From Paractinoplanes polyasparticus (GTDB lineage Bacteria; Actinomycetota; Actinomycetes; Mycobacteriales; Micromonosporaceae): a stretch of DNA of 64,000 bases. The stretch's first letter is position 1. The number at the start of each line of letters is the position of its first letter. Under the pieces are notes generated by a model that ran no database searches, was not told where the DNA came from, and saw nothing but the letters and a program-made list of their open reading frames with translations. Shown piece by piece: positions 21,678 through 30,803 of this stretch. The position numbers were made by a program, and so were the translations under genes. The stretch lies in the NCBI RefSeq assembly GCF_019710575.1, contig NZ_JAHWFK010000020.1, positions 124,001 through 188,000 on the forward strand, in the 5' to 3' direction.

Positions 21678-22890
21678 GGCGCTGACGCGGGGTGAAGGCG
21701 AGCACCTGCTCGGCCTGGTCGGGCAGGGCGCCCTCGGCCAGCAGCTGCGCGATCGGCAGGGTCGCGGCGCCCATCGCCACCGCGTCGACGCCGAGCTCGC
21801 AGATGGTGATGGTGGTTTGCGCGTACGGCCGTCGCAGCGCGTGGCGAGCCGCGGCGGCCCGGATCTCGGGCAGGAACCGTGCGCCGAACACCGAACCCGT
21901 GACCCCGCCCAGGACGATCCGCTCCGGGCTGAACAGGTTGATCAGGTCGGCCAGCCCCGCGCCCAGATAGCCGGCGGTGTGCTCGAAGACCCGCGCGGCC
22001 GCCGGCGGCAGGTCGGCCGTCGCCAGCAGCCGGGGCAACAGCTCCTTCGAGTACGCCTCGCCGGTCGCGTCGGCCAGGCGCCGGGTGATCCGGTCCGACC
22101 CGATGTACGCCTCGAGGCAGCCCCGCGCCCCGCACCGGCACTCGTCGCCGTCGTACACCAGCGTGGTGTGCCCCCACTCGCCGGCGTTGCTGTTGGCCCC
22201 GCGGTAGTAACTGCGCCCGTCCATCACCACGGCTGCGCCCACACCCAGACCGGTCATGACGACGACCACGTGCCGGGCCCCGCGCCCCGCGCCGAACCAC
22301 ATCTCGGCCTGCCCGTGCGTCTTCGCGCCGTTCTCGACGAAGATCGGCACCTCGGTGCCGGCGCGCAGCATGTCGCCCAGCGGCACGGCGTCCCAGGCTG
22401 TCGACTGCGAGTCGACCACGCCGTCCTGCCCGACCACGCCCGGCACCCCGACGCCGAAGCCCAGCACGTCGCGCGGCGCGACCCCGGCCTCGTCGAGCAC
22501 TGTGCGCAGGCCGCTCAGCAACCGGCCGGCGACCTGCTCGGGGCCGTCGTCGTGCTGCAGCGTGACCGCGGCCAGGCGAGTCATCTCGAGGTCGTACAGC
22601 TCGACCAGCACCCGGGTCTCGCCCACATCGGCGCCCACCACGTAGCGGTAGCCGGGCCGCACCCGCAGCAGCACGCGGGGGCGCCCGCCGTCCGAGCCGA
22701 CCAGGCCGGCCTCCTCGACCAGCCCTTCCTCGATCATCTCGCCGATCAGGTTGCTGACGCTGGCCTGGCTCAGCGCCGTGCTCGCGGCCAGCTGCTGCCG
22801 GCTCTGCAGCCCGCCGTGGAAGAGGTCGGTGAGCAGGCTGGACCGGTTCGCCCGGCGCACATCACGCACCGTCGTACGCCTGGTCTCCAA
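21652..22890 (-). CDS. ROK-family transcriptional regulator
   Basis: 412 aa from a TTG start at 22890 (GGGGGTG upstream). An N-terminal MarR-like winged helix (RRANRSSLLTDLFHGG...ALSQASVSNLIGEMIEEGLVEE) precedes the ROK sugar-kinase fold, with the zinc motif CRCGARGCLEAYIG. The kinase catalytic motif, usually END-A-N, reads ENGAK, so the catalytic Asp is missing and the protein is a sugar-sensing repressor rather than a kinase. It is convergent with the GH1 gene and likely controls sugar genes nearby or elsewhere. The start is uncertain because only TTG or GTG codons fit. Confidence 0.88.
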   Translation of the reverse strand: METRRTTVRDVRRANRSSLLTDLFHGGLQSRQQLAASTALSQASVSNLIGEMIEEGLVEEAGLVGSDGGRPRVLLRVRPGYRYVVGADVGETRVLVELYDLEMTRLAAVTLQHDDGPEQVAGRLLSGLRTVLDEAGVAPRDVLGFGVGVPGVVGQDGVVDSQSTAWDAVPLGDMLRAGTEVPIFVENGAKTHGQAEMWFGAGRGARHVVVVMTGLGVGAAVVMDGRSYYRGANSNAGEWGHTTLVYDGDECRCGARGCLEAYIGSDRITRRLADATGEAYSKELLPRLLATADLPPAAARVFEHTAGYLGAGLADLINLFSPERIVLGGVTGSVFGARFLPEIRAAAARHALRRPYAQTTITICELGVDAVAMGAATLPIAQLLAEGALPDQAEQVLAFTPRQRRPGERTRR

Positions 22891-22992
22891 ACCCGCACCC
22901 CCGCCGTTCGACCGCGTTCCGAACTGCCATCCAACCTCAGGCGAAACCAAAAACCTAAGCCGCTGACATCGGTGAACGAATATCGTGCCCGG

Positions 22993-23814
22993 ATGACCGA
23001 CTACCGTGACGTGAACCGTGCAGCCTGGGACGATCGCGCGGCGGCGCACGCGGCTTCGTCCGACTACAAAGTGCAACGCTTCGCCGACCCCGGCCACCTG
23101 AGTGCCGTGGTCCGGTTCGACGTTCCGCTGCTGGGCGACATCTCCGGACTGCGGGGTGTGCACCTGCAGTGCCACATCGGCACGGACACGGTGTCGCTGT
23201 CCCGCCTCGGCGCCACCATGACCGGCGTCGACTTCTCGCCGAAATCCCTCGACGAGGCCCGGCGCATCGCCAAGCTGGCCGGGCAGGATGTCCGCTTCGT
23301 CCAGTCCGATGTCTACGACGCGGTCGACGCGGTCGGTGACGGTTACGACCTCGTCTACACCGGGATCGGCGCGCTGTGCTGGCTGCCCGACATCCGGAAG
23401 TGGGCCCGGACCGTGGCCGCGCTGCTGCGGCCGGGCGGCCGGCTGTTCATCCGCGAGGGGCATCCGGTGCTGTGGTCGCTCGACTACGACCGCACCGACG
23501 GGGTGCTCGCGCTGCAGGAGCCGTACTTCGAGACCGAGAAGCCGCAGGTCTACGAGGACGAGGGCAGCTATGCCGCCAAGGACACGGCCTTCACCCACAA
23601 CACGACGCACGAGTGGAACCACGGCCTGGGCGAGATCGTCACCGCCGTACTGGACGCGGGCCTCACGTTGACCGGCCTGGTCGAACACAAGACCGTGCCG
23701 TGGGAGGCCCTGCCGGGTGGGCAGATGACCGAGGTGCAGGAGAACGAATGGCAGCTGATCGACCGGCCCGACCGGCTGCCGCACACCTACACGCTGCAGG
23801 CCGTGAAGGCCTGA
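22993..23814 (+). CDS. class I SAM-dependent methyltransferase
   Basis: 273 aa. The Rossmann-like SAM site is VHLQCHIGTDTVSLSRLGATMTGVDFS, a variant in which the usual DLGCGTG is LQCHIGT. It is followed by QDVRFVQSDVYDA (motif II), YTGIGALCWLPDI and LRPGGRLFIREGHPV. The ATG at 22993 starts the family-typical DYRDVNRAAWDDRA segment. The substrate is unknown, small molecules being typical for this subfamily. It is divergent from the ROK gene with about 100 bases between. Confidence 0.85.
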   Translation: MTDYRDVNRAAWDDRAAAHAASSDYKVQRFADPGHLSAVVRFDVPLLGDISGLRGVHLQCHIGTDTVSLSRLGATMTGVDFSPKSLDEARRIAKLAGQDVRFVQSDVYDAVDAVGDGYDLVYTGIGALCWLPDIRKWARTVAALLRPGGRLFIREGHPVLWSLDYDRTDGVLALQEPYFETEKPQVYEDEGSYAAKDTAFTHNTTHEWNHGLGEIVTAVLDAGLTLTGLVEHKTVPWEALPGGQMTEVQENEWQLIDRPDRLPHTYTLQAVKA

Positions 23815-23897
23815 ACGAGCCGCGCTGAAGCTGTCTCGTTTAGAGGTTGAACGATTCTGGGTATCGGTGGGCATCCCCACGACACAGGAGGCCCCCA

Positions 23898-24113
23898 ATG
23901 CGCGCAGGCTCGATCGGCGGGCTGCTTTTGATCATTTGGCTCGTGCTCGGTGGCGTCGCCGCCTACGAGCGTGGCTATTTTTCCGACACCAGCGACACCA
24001 GCTGTGCCGAGTTCAGCACGATCGCCGTCACGACGATCGCCGGCCCGCTCAACTGGATGGGCGTCAACCCGAAGGTCTCGTGCGACGTCGACGTACCGGA
24101 ACCCAGTAAGTAG
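23898..24113 (+). CDS. small single-pass membrane protein
   Basis: 71 aa with GGAGG before the ATG. One N-terminal helix (GGLLLIIWLVLGGVAAYERGYF) is followed by a short extracytoplasmic part with two cysteines (C36 and C62) that could form a disulfide. I recognise it only as a small actinobacterial membrane protein; no function is known to me. It is followed by a perfect hairpin, so it is probably a monocistronic unit. Confidence 0.7.
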   Translation: MRAGSIGGLLLIIWLVLGGVAAYERGYFSDTSDTSCAEFSTIAVTTIAGPLNWMGVNPKVSCDVDVPEPSK

Positions 24114-24124
24114 GAGCAACCCCT

Positions 24125-24152
24125 CGAAAGGCGCCGCTTGCGGCGCCTTTCG
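24125..24152 (+). terminator. 12-bp perfect hairpin
   Basis: 24125-24136 pairs with 24141-24152 around CTTG, directly after the small membrane protein gene. There is no U-tract after it. Confidence 0.65.
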
Positions 24153-24234
24153 CCTGTCCGGGGGATTTCTGGGGGAACGGCCGTAACTCGGAGGAGCGCT
24201 GCGCGTTTCGGGTCGAAACGGTAAGTTGGTCGGT

Positions 24235-24783
24235 GTGACGGCCGTGGCGCGTGTGCTTCCCGGGTACTGGGACGGGCACCGCTTGCTGCGCTTTCTCACC
24301 GGACTGGCCATGCTCGCACTGGCCTTCGCCGCCCACCTCGCACCCGCCCACCTCTCGCCCGCCGACCCCGCCCCGGCGTCGGCTGTGGTCGCCGCGCAGC
24401 CCGAGCCGGCAGCGGCTTCGGCTATCGCCGTCGCGCCGAGCGATTCAGGAGCGGTTCGGGCCGCCGCGCAGAGCGAGTCGGGAGCGGTTCGGGCCGTCGC
24501 GCAGAGCGAGTCGGGAGCGGTTCGGGCCGCCGCGCAGAGCGAGCCGGCTCCCGTACCAGTGTCGGCTGTTGCCGCCGCGCAGACCGAATCGGCGCCTGCC
24601 GAGGCGGCCGCAGGCGTCGAGTCGCTGAGCAGCCCGCGCGGGTTGTCGGCGCACTGGGTGATGCTGGCTGTGGCGGCGCCGATGGCTCCGGCGGTGGCGC
24701 TGCTGACCACGGTCGCGGCGATGATCGTGCTCTCCGCCTTCCGGGTGCGCGCCTACGCCGTACGCGGACCGCCTTTTCTCTGA
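24235..24783 (+). CDS. hypothetical membrane protein with Ser/Ala repeats
   Basis: About 182 aa from a GTG (a TTG at 24226 is also possible; neither has a strong ribosome site). A hydrophobic N-terminal helix (LLRFLTGLAMLALAFAAHLA) and a C-terminal pair of helices (HWVMLAVAAPMAPAVALLTTVAAMIVL) flank an Ala/Ser/Glu linker. The linker contains three 11-residue repeats (SGAVRAAAQSE) from a 33-bp minisatellite. No family is recognised. Codon pattern and G/C-ending third bases support coding. Confidence 0.55.
   Translation: MTAVARVLPGYWDGHRLLRFLTGLAMLALAFAAHLAPAHLSPADPAPASAVVAAQPEPAAASAIAVAPSDSGAVRAAAQSESGAVRAVAQSESGAVRAAAQSEPAPVPVSAVAAAQTESAPAEAAAGVESLSSPRGLSAHWVMLAVAAPMAPAVALLTTVAAMIVLSAFRVRAYAVRGPPFL
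24445..24543 (+). repeat. 33-bp tandem repeat, 3 copies, in frame
   Basis: Units 24445-24477, 24478-24510 and 24511-24543 differ by one or two bases. They encode S-G-A-V-R-A-(A/V)-A-Q-S-E. Confidence 0.9.
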
Positions 24784-24865
24784 AGCTCTGCTACCGCATC
24801 CCGTTCGCGGCCCAGGAGCCGCTTCTCTCCGCATGATCTTCGGGTAGAGCCCATGTGAGGTTGCG

Positions 24866-25594
24866 ATGGAATCCGCTGTGCACAGCTTCTTCGTCTCCCT
24901 TCCCTACGCCGCAGCGTTGTGGGTCGTCATCCTGCTCGCTGTCGCCCTGGCCGGGGCCCTGGTGTCCCTGCCGATCAAGGCGCCCGCGCCGCCGCTGACC
25001 GGGCCCCAGGCCGACGCCCTCCGCTTTGCCGGCGAGGTCGCCGTCGCAGCTGAACGTGCCGCGGCCACCGCCGACCGCCTGCGCGCCGAATGGGCCACCG
25101 CGCAGGAACAGGTGGACGCGGCCTGGCTGGCCTACGACGAGGCCGATCGCCAGGCCCGCGAGGGGGCCCGGGCCGCCGCCTTCCCCCTGATGAGCCGCCG
25201 CCGCAAACCGGGCGAGAACGCCGACCGCCAGCGCTGGTTGCACAGTGCGGCCACCGCAGCCTGCCGCCGCCGCGAGATCTCGATCGAGCAGCTCAACGAC
25301 GTGCTCGCGCACCGGGGCTGGAACCCGCGGCTGCACCCGGTGGTGCAGGAAGGGCTGCTGCGCAACGCCGTCCGCGCCCACCGCCTGTCGCAGTACGAGA
25401 ACGCCCAGAAGCAGGAGCAGGCGGCCTGGCACGAGTCCGAACTGGCCGCCGAGGCGCTGCGCAGCCTGCGGGCCGAGGCTGCCGCGGCGCTGGTGCGCGC
25501 GGGCGTCGCGGGCCGGGTCGTCGCCGACGATCAATGGTTCGCCGACCAGTGGGCGACGACCGAGATGCCGGCCATGGCGAAAGCTGTCGCCTGA
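24866..25594 (+). CDS. hypothetical protein, one membrane helix and helical coiled-coil region
   Basis: 242 aa. One N-terminal membrane segment (AALWVVILLAVALAGALV, about 16-33) is followed by a long Ala/Arg/Glu-rich helical region with heptad-like spacing (AAERAAATADRLRAEWATAQEQVDAAW). A second, W/H-containing helical part ends the protein. No catalytic motif is visible. Probably a membrane-anchored coiled-coil protein of unknown role. Confidence 0.68.
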   Translation: MESAVHSFFVSLPYAAALWVVILLAVALAGALVSLPIKAPAPPLTGPQADALRFAGEVAVAAERAAATADRLRAEWATAQEQVDAAWLAYDEADRQAREGARAAAFPLMSRRRKPGENADRQRWLHSAATAACRRREISIEQLNDVLAHRGWNPRLHPVVQEGLLRNAVRAHRLSQYENAQKQEQAAWHESELAAEALRSLRAEAAAALVRAGVAGRVVADDQWFADQWATTEMPAMAKAVA

Positions 25595-25698
25595 ACGTCG
25601 TGTTTGGAGCGGGGACCGTTCGCCCGCGGTTGTCAGGTTGTCCGGGTACCGTAACCGGGCAGGATGACCGCCGAATGAGGAAATCAGGGGGCCAGAGC

Positions 25699-26742
25699 GT
25701 GGCATCAACTCCGGCGGGCGGGCAGGCGCCCGTGGTCAGGATGCACCGGGCCGCGCGGGTGGAGGACGCCTTCCACGAGATCATCGAGCGCCGCCTGCGC
25801 AACCGGGGCTGGCGTCCGGTGATCACCGCGTACACGGGATACGGCGCGCCCGGCTGGGCGCGCGTCATGGGGCGGGTCGTGCTGACGCGGGGCACACGCA
25901 CGGCCAAGCAGCTGGAGAAGGTGCGCGGCTGGCGCAGCTTCACCAACTCACCGGTCAACAACGCCGTCGTGAAGATCCAGATCGGCGACAGCATCACCGA
26001 GACCCGCACCGACCGCAGCGGCTACATCGACACCCGGGTCAAGGGTGACCTCGAGCCCGGCTGGGGCAGCGTGCGGCTGTTCACCGAGGGCGCGGCCCCG
26101 GCCGAGGCGCCGATCCGCGTGCTCGACCCGGAATGCCGCTTCGGCCTCATCTCCGACATCGACGACACGGTCATGGTCACCGCTCTGCCGCGTCCGCTGC
26201 TCGCGGCGTGGAACACGTTCGTGCTCGACGAGCACGCGCGCATGGCGGTGCCCGGCATGGCCGTGCTCTACGAGCGGCTGGTCACGGCGAACGCGACCGC
26301 TCCGGTCTTCTATCTGTCGACCGGCGCCTGGAACGTGGCCCCCACGCTGACCCGCTTCCTGTCCCGCCACCTCTACCCGGCGGGCCCGCTGCTGCTCACC
26401 GATTGGGGTCCGACGCCCGACCGGTGGTTCCGCAGCGGTCAGGAACACAAGCGCTCGACGCTCCAGCGGCTCTCCCGTGAGTTCCCGAAGATCCGCTGGC
26501 TGCTGATCGGCGACGACGGGCAGCACGACCAGGAGATCTACTCCGAGTTCGCGCACGCTCACCCGGACAACGTGGCCGCAGTCGCGATCCGGCAGCTGTC
26601 ACCCACCCAGTCGGTGCTGGCGGGCGCGATCCCCGGTCCGTCCGGCGACCCCGAGGCGGTGGGCTCCGGCGGCAAGACCTGGTTCTCGGCGCCCGACGGG
26701 GCCGGCTTGTGGTCGCTACTCCGCGATACTGATGTCGTCTGA
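25699..26742 (+). CDS. APP1-type phosphatase domain protein (DUF2183)
   Basis: 347 aa from a GTG with a GGGGG ribosome site; an in-frame ATG at 25675 is the alternative. The catalytic motif is SDIDDTVMVT (DxDxT, HAD type), with STGAWNV and LIGDDGQHDQEIYSEF later; together they mark the APP1/DUF2183 phosphatase domain. The eukaryotic relative hydrolyses phosphatidate; the bacterial substrate is unknown. The N-terminal half is a beta-rich domain (TDRSGYIDTRVKGDLEPGW). Its 3' end overlaps the convergent 58-aa gene by 27 bases. Confidence 0.85.
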   Translation: MASTPAGGQAPVVRMHRAARVEDAFHEIIERRLRNRGWRPVITAYTGYGAPGWARVMGRVVLTRGTRTAKQLEKVRGWRSFTNSPVNNAVVKIQIGDSITETRTDRSGYIDTRVKGDLEPGWGSVRLFTEGAAPAEAPIRVLDPECRFGLISDIDDTVMVTALPRPLLAAWNTFVLDEHARMAVPGMAVLYERLVTANATAPVFYLSTGAWNVAPTLTRFLSRHLYPAGPLLLTDWGPTPDRWFRSGQEHKRSTLQRLSREFPKIRWLLIGDDGQHDQEIYSEFAHAHPDNVAAVAIRQLSPTQSVLAGAIPGPSGDPEAVGSGGKTWFSAPDGAGLWSLLRDTDVV

Positions 26743-26892
26743 TTCGGCCGCCTCGGCGACCCGCTGGTGCAACCGGTCGCGGATCTCGTCGGGGGTGTAC
26801 TGCCGGCGCTTGCGCTCGGCCCGGGCCACCACCGCCCCGGTCGCCGCGACGCCCGCCAGGCCGGCCAATCCCACTACTTTCCACCAACGCAT
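26716..26892 (-). CDS. 58-aa single-pass membrane protein
   Basis: ATG at 26892, stop at 26716. The N-terminus (MRWWKVVGLAGLAGVAATGAV) is a membrane helix with a Trp/Lys collar. A basic/acidic helix follows (RAERKRRQYTPDEIRDRLHQRVAEA). The typical helix-plus-charged-tail design and a CTCAGG purine stretch before the ATG support a real gene. It is divergent from the papain-fold gene (18 bases between starts) and overlaps the phosphatase gene end. Small genes like this are easily missed by length cut-offs. Confidence 0.7.
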   Translation of the reverse strand: MRWWKVVGLAGLAGVAATGAVVARAERKRRQYTPDEIRDRLHQRVAEAAESDDISIAE

Positions 26893-26909
26893 TACCTGAG
26901 GATAGACAC

Positions 26910-27572
26910 GTGGACGCCGCCTTAAGCCTCGATGAGGCCATCGACCTGACCCGGACGGGCGACATCTGGATCTTCCGCGGGCGCACCGGCGCCGATCGCG
27001 CGATCCAGACGCTGACCAACAGCCCGGTCAACCACGTCGGCATGTCGATCGTCGTCGAGGACATGCCGCCACTCATGTGGCATGCCGAGCTGGGCCGCTC
27101 GTTGCCCGACCTGTGGTCGGGGACGTTCCAGCGCGGCGTCCAGCTGCACGACCTGCGCGACGCGGTGACCGTCTGGGGCCTCCGCTACGGTCAGCGCGGC
27201 TGGCTGCGCCAGCTCGAGCCCGGCGTCGACCAGGCGATGGAAGACAGAGCCCTCAAGACTGTGGCCCGCCTCGACGGCACGCCCTTCCCGTCCTCGGCCC
27301 AGCTCGCCTGGCGGTGGGTCCGCGGCCGGGTGCCGCAGATCCGGCCGCGGTGGCGGGTGCGCGGCGGCAAGGGCCCGGCCACCGACGCCGCGCTCGAGAC
27401 CGCGTACTGCGCCGAGGTCGTCGCCGTCACCTATGAGGACATGGGTCTGCTGCCGCGTGGCCGGCAGCCCAACTGGTACGACCCGGGCCGCTTCTGGAGC
27501 GGCGACGACCTCGAACTCTGCGACGGATTCACCCTCTCGAACGAGATCGAGGTGGACATCCCGTCCACCTAG
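26910..27572 (+). CDS. YiiX/NlpC-like circularly permuted papain-fold protein
   Basis: 220 aa with a GTG start. It has TGDIWIFRGRTGADR then NHVGM (His42), and a late AYCAEVVAVTYEDMGLL (Cys167). This His-before-Cys order with a G-D-I opening matches the permuted papain-like (YiiX/LRAT-related) fold, whose members hydrolyse amide or ester bonds. The substrate is unknown, there is no signal peptide, and the enzyme call is inference. It lies 16 bases upstream of the large LuxR/ATPase gene and probably in one transcript with it. Confidence 0.68.
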   Translation: MDAALSLDEAIDLTRTGDIWIFRGRTGADRAIQTLTNSPVNHVGMSIVVEDMPPLMWHAELGRSLPDLWSGTFQRGVQLHDLRDAVTVWGLRYGQRGWLRQLEPGVDQAMEDRALKTVARLDGTPFPSSAQLAWRWVRGRVPQIRPRWRVRGGKGPATDAALETAYCAEVVAVTYEDMGLLPRGRQPNWYDPGRFWSGDDLELCDGFTLSNEIEVDIPST

Positions 27573-27588
27573 GGGCCACGTTGTCCCC

Positions 27589-30234
27589 ATGGGTTCGCGG
27601 TTGGTGGGCCGGGTGGCCGAGGTGGTCGCCCTCGACCGGTTGCGCGCCTCGGCCGAACAGGGCGCGGGCGGGGTGGCGCTGCTGGTCGGCGAGGCCGGCA
27701 TCGGCAAGACGGCCGTGGTCGAGGAGGCGGTGTCCCGGGCCGTCGCGGCCGGGGTCACGGTGCTCACCGGCCGGGCCGACCCCGACGAGGGCGCGCCGAG
27801 CTTCTGGCCGTGGATCAGCCTGCTGAGCACCGCCCCGCGATTGCTGTCGCCGCGGCTGTTGACGCTGGCCGACGAGGGGGAGCCGGTTGCGGCGGCGCGG
27901 TTCCGGGCGATCCGGGCGACGATCACGGCGCTCAACGCGGTCGCCGAGAAGCAGCCGCTCATGCTCGTCCTGGAGGATCTGCACTGGGCCGACGAGGCGT
28001 CGTCGGCGCTGCTGGCCGCCCTGGCCCGCGAGATCGGCACGGCCCGCATCGTGGTGCTCGGCACGAGCCGCAATCCGATCGCCCTACCCGGCGGCAGCAC
28101 CATCGAGACGCTGGCGATCGGACCCTGGGCGCAGGCGGCGGTCGCCGACTATCTCGCGGCCCACGCGTCCGCGGTCCATCCGAGCTGGGCCGGTGTCGTG
28201 CACCGGCTCGGTGGGGGCAACCCGCTCTACACCCGCGAGCTGACCCGCCTGCTGATCCGCGAGGGCCGGCTGGCCGCACCCGCGGGCAAGGTGGATCTGC
28301 CGGACGGCCTGCGGTCCGTCATCGCCCGGCGCACGGCTCAGCTGTCGGCTGCCTGCGGGCACATGCTCGGGGTGGCGGCTGCGTACGGGTCCGAGATCGA
28401 CGTCTCCGTCCTGGAACGGGTCGTCGCGGTGGAGCCGTTGACCGAGGCCGTGGCGGCCGGGGTGCTCGTCGACGACCCGTGGGCGCCGTCCCGGGTCCGC
28501 TTCGTCCACGAGCTCGTGCGTCAGGCGCTCTACGACGCTCTCGGCCGGGACGAGCGGATCCGTGCCCACGCGGCGATCGCGACGGCCCTGCAGGAGCACG
28601 GCGCTCCGGTCGCGGAGGTCGCCCGTCATCGCGTACGGGCCGCGGCTGACCCCGCATCACGCCGAGCGGCCGTCGAGGCCTGCACAACGGCGGCCCGCGC
28701 CGCGACGAGGGCGCTCGACCACGCCGAGGCCGTCCGCTGGTTCGGTCACGCCCTCGCCAGCGCGCCCGGCGACGCTGCGCTGCGTCTGGAGCGGGCCGGG
28801 GCGGCGTACCGGAACGGGCAGCTGGACGTGGCCCGGGCCGACTGCGAGGCGGTGGTCGACGAGGTCGGCGCCCCGGCGGCACTGGTCATCCGCGGGTTCG
28901 GCGGCCCGCTCGGCCCGGCCCTGCTGCGGCTGTGCGAACGTGCCCTCGCGCACGACCTGACCGACGGCGACCGGGCCATGGTGCTGGCCCAGTACGCGTT
29001 CCTGCTGGCCGAGGACCGCGATCCGGAGCGTGCGGGCCGGATCAGCCGCGAGGCGATGGTCCTGGCCGAGGCTTCCGGGCGGCCGGACGCGCTGGTGGCG
29101 GCCGTGCACGCCCGGCACGAGACGATCGACCCCGCCGACGACCTGGACGAGGTGCTCGACCTGGCCCGGCGCAGCTGCGAGCTGGCCGGGCCGAGCGCGC
29201 AACCCGACGCCGAGCTGTGGGGGCGCACCTGGCGGCTGGACGCCTGCCTGGCCCGGGGCGATCTGGCCGGGTACGACGCCGAGACCAACCGGCTGGCCGG
29301 GCTGGCCGACCGCCTGGGGTGGCCGGTGGCCCACTGGCATCTGCTGCGCGCGCGAGCCGCCCGCGCCCTGGTCGCGGGCCGCCTCGACTCGGCCCGCGAA
29401 CTGGCCGAACAGGCGCTCGAGGTGGCCGCCCGATCGCAGGACGCCTCGGCCCCGTACCTGTATCTGGCCTTCCTCAGCGGCCTGGCCGAGTTCACCGGCG
29501 ACTACACCTGGGTCGGCGAGACCGGGTTGGACAGCGAACAGCAGCCGATCGCCCTGGCCCAGCTGGGTCTGATCGCGATGGGACGCGGAGACCGTGACGG
29601 CGGGCTGACCGCGGCCCGGCGGCTGCGGGGCGTGCTGCCCCGGCTTCCGGCGGACGGGCGGCGGACCTTCGTCACGGTGGTCACCGGCGAGCTGGCGGCC
29701 TGGGTGGGCGAGCACGAGCTCGCGGCCGAGTGTTACGCCCGGATGGCGTCGCGGGCCGGGATCTACCTGAATTCCATGTCGAGCTGCCACGGCGCGGTCT
29801 CGCGGGTGCTGGGGACGATCGCGGCCACGCTCGGCCGGCCCGAGGCTTCGCGGCATCTGGCCGAGGCGGTGGCCATGGAGGAGCGGATCGGCGCGCCCGG
29901 CTATCTGGCCCGGGCCCAGATCGCGTACGCCGGGCATCTGCGCACCATCGACCCGCACCGCAGCCGGGAGCTGGCGACGGCAGCGCTCGCGACGTCCCGC
30001 CGGCTCGGCATGCCCGTTGTGGCCAAGGCCGCCGCCGAGCTGGCCCGGGACGACCTCACCGCCCGCGAACGCGAGATCGCCGCGCTGGTCGCCGGAGGAC
30101 TGTCCAATCGGGCCGTCGCCGAGCGGCTGGTGCTCTCGGAGCGAACGGTCGAGACCCACGTCCGCAACATCCTGAGCAAGCTCGGCCTGTCCAACCGGGC
30201 CGGATTACGTGGTGCTTCTCAGTACCGGCACTGA
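27589..30234 (+). CDS. LuxR-family transcriptional regulator with AAA/STAND ATPase (second copy in window)
   Basis: 881 aa. Walker A is GEAGIGKT (34-41), Walker B is LMLVLEDLHWADEASS, a TPR-like helical body follows, and the C-terminal LuxR helix-turn-helix reads LTAREREIAALVAGGLSNRAVAERL...SERTVETHVRNILSKL. The overall design equals the regulator at 881-3682, but sequence similarity is limited to motifs, so they are not a recent duplication. I place the start at the ATG at 27589, where the VGR-x-x-E opening begins. The signal sensed is unknown. Confidence 0.9.
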   Translation: MGSRLVGRVAEVVALDRLRASAEQGAGGVALLVGEAGIGKTAVVEEAVSRAVAAGVTVLTGRADPDEGAPSFWPWISLLSTAPRLLSPRLLTLADEGEPVAAARFRAIRATITALNAVAEKQPLMLVLEDLHWADEASSALLAALAREIGTARIVVLGTSRNPIALPGGSTIETLAIGPWAQAAVADYLAAHASAVHPSWAGVVHRLGGGNPLYTRELTRLLIREGRLAAPAGKVDLPDGLRSVIARRTAQLSAACGHMLGVAAAYGSEIDVSVLERVVAVEPLTEAVAAGVLVDDPWAPSRVRFVHELVRQALYDALGRDERIRAHAAIATALQEHGAPVAEVARHRVRAAADPASRRAAVEACTTAARAATRALDHAEAVRWFGHALASAPGDAALRLERAGAAYRNGQLDVARADCEAVVDEVGAPAALVIRGFGGPLGPALLRLCERALAHDLTDGDRAMVLAQYAFLLAEDRDPERAGRISREAMVLAEASGRPDALVAAVHARHETIDPADDLDEVLDLARRSCELAGPSAQPDAELWGRTWRLDACLARGDLAGYDAETNRLAGLADRLGWPVAHWHLLRARAARALVAGRLDSARELAEQALEVAARSQDASAPYLYLAFLSGLAEFTGDYTWVGETGLDSEQQPIALAQLGLIAMGRGDRDGGLTAARRLRGVLPRLPADGRRTFVTVVTGELAAWVGEHELAAECYARMASRAGIYLNSMSSCHGAVSRVLGTIAATLGRPEASRHLAEAVAMEERIGAPGYLARAQIAYAGHLRTIDPHRSRELATAALATSRRLGMPVVAKAAAELARDDLTAREREIAALVAGGLSNRAVAERLVLSERTVETHVRNILSKLGLSNRAGLRGASQYRH

Positions 30235-30269
30235 GGTGGCCGGGTGCGCGCGAGCCCAGTCTGGTGAGC

Positions 30270-30803
30270 ATGACGACCAACGTGCGAGTCACCGTGCTCC
30301 CGGGCACCTACACGATCGACGCCGAGCGTTCCACGTGCCGGCTCACCGCGACCCACGTCTTCGGCCTCAAGCCGGTGGCGGCCACCGTCGACCTGCGCGG
30401 CGGCACGATCACCGTGGCCGCCGACCCGGCTGCCTCCAGCGCCTCGGCCGTGCTCGACGCGGCCAGCTTCCGCAGCGACGACCACCGCCGCAACAAGGAC
30501 ATCACCGGAAAGAAGTTCCTCGACGCCGCCCAGCATCCGGTGATCGCGTTCCGCAGCACCGGCTGCCGCCGCGCCGGGGCGGGCTGGCTGCTCGACGGCG
30601 TCCTGCGCGTTCGCGGCCAGGACAGCGACGTGACGCTCACCCTGGAGCGGGCCGAGCCCACCGAGGGCGGCTGCCACGTCGTCGCCTCGGGTGTGGTCGA
30701 CCGGGTGGCGGCCGGAGTCACCACCGGCCGGGCGATCATCGCCCGGCCCGTGGCGATCAGCCTGGACCTGTACGCCGGTCAGGCGCCCAGCTTCGCCCGA
30801 TAG
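30270..30803 (+). CDS. YceI-family lipid-binding-like protein
   Basis: 177 aa. It shows the YceI pattern: GTYTIDAERSTCRLTATHVFGLKPV, ASFRSDDHRRNKDITGKKFLD, HPVIAFRSTG, and a terminal beta strand. YceI proteins form a lipocalin-like barrel that binds isoprenoid or other lipids. There is no signal peptide, so it is cytoplasmic here, as in many actinobacteria. The start is the ATG at 30270 (GTG at 30264 possible). It overlaps the end of the convergent oxidoreductase gene by 25 bases. Confidence 0.88.
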   Translation: MTTNVRVTVLPGTYTIDAERSTCRLTATHVFGLKPVAATVDLRGGTITVAADPAASSASAVLDAASFRSDDHRRNKDITGKKFLDAAQHPVIAFRSTGCRRAGAGWLLDGVLRVRGQDSDVTLTLERAEPTEGGCHVVASGVVDRVAAGVTTGRAIIARPVAISLDLYAGQAPSFAR

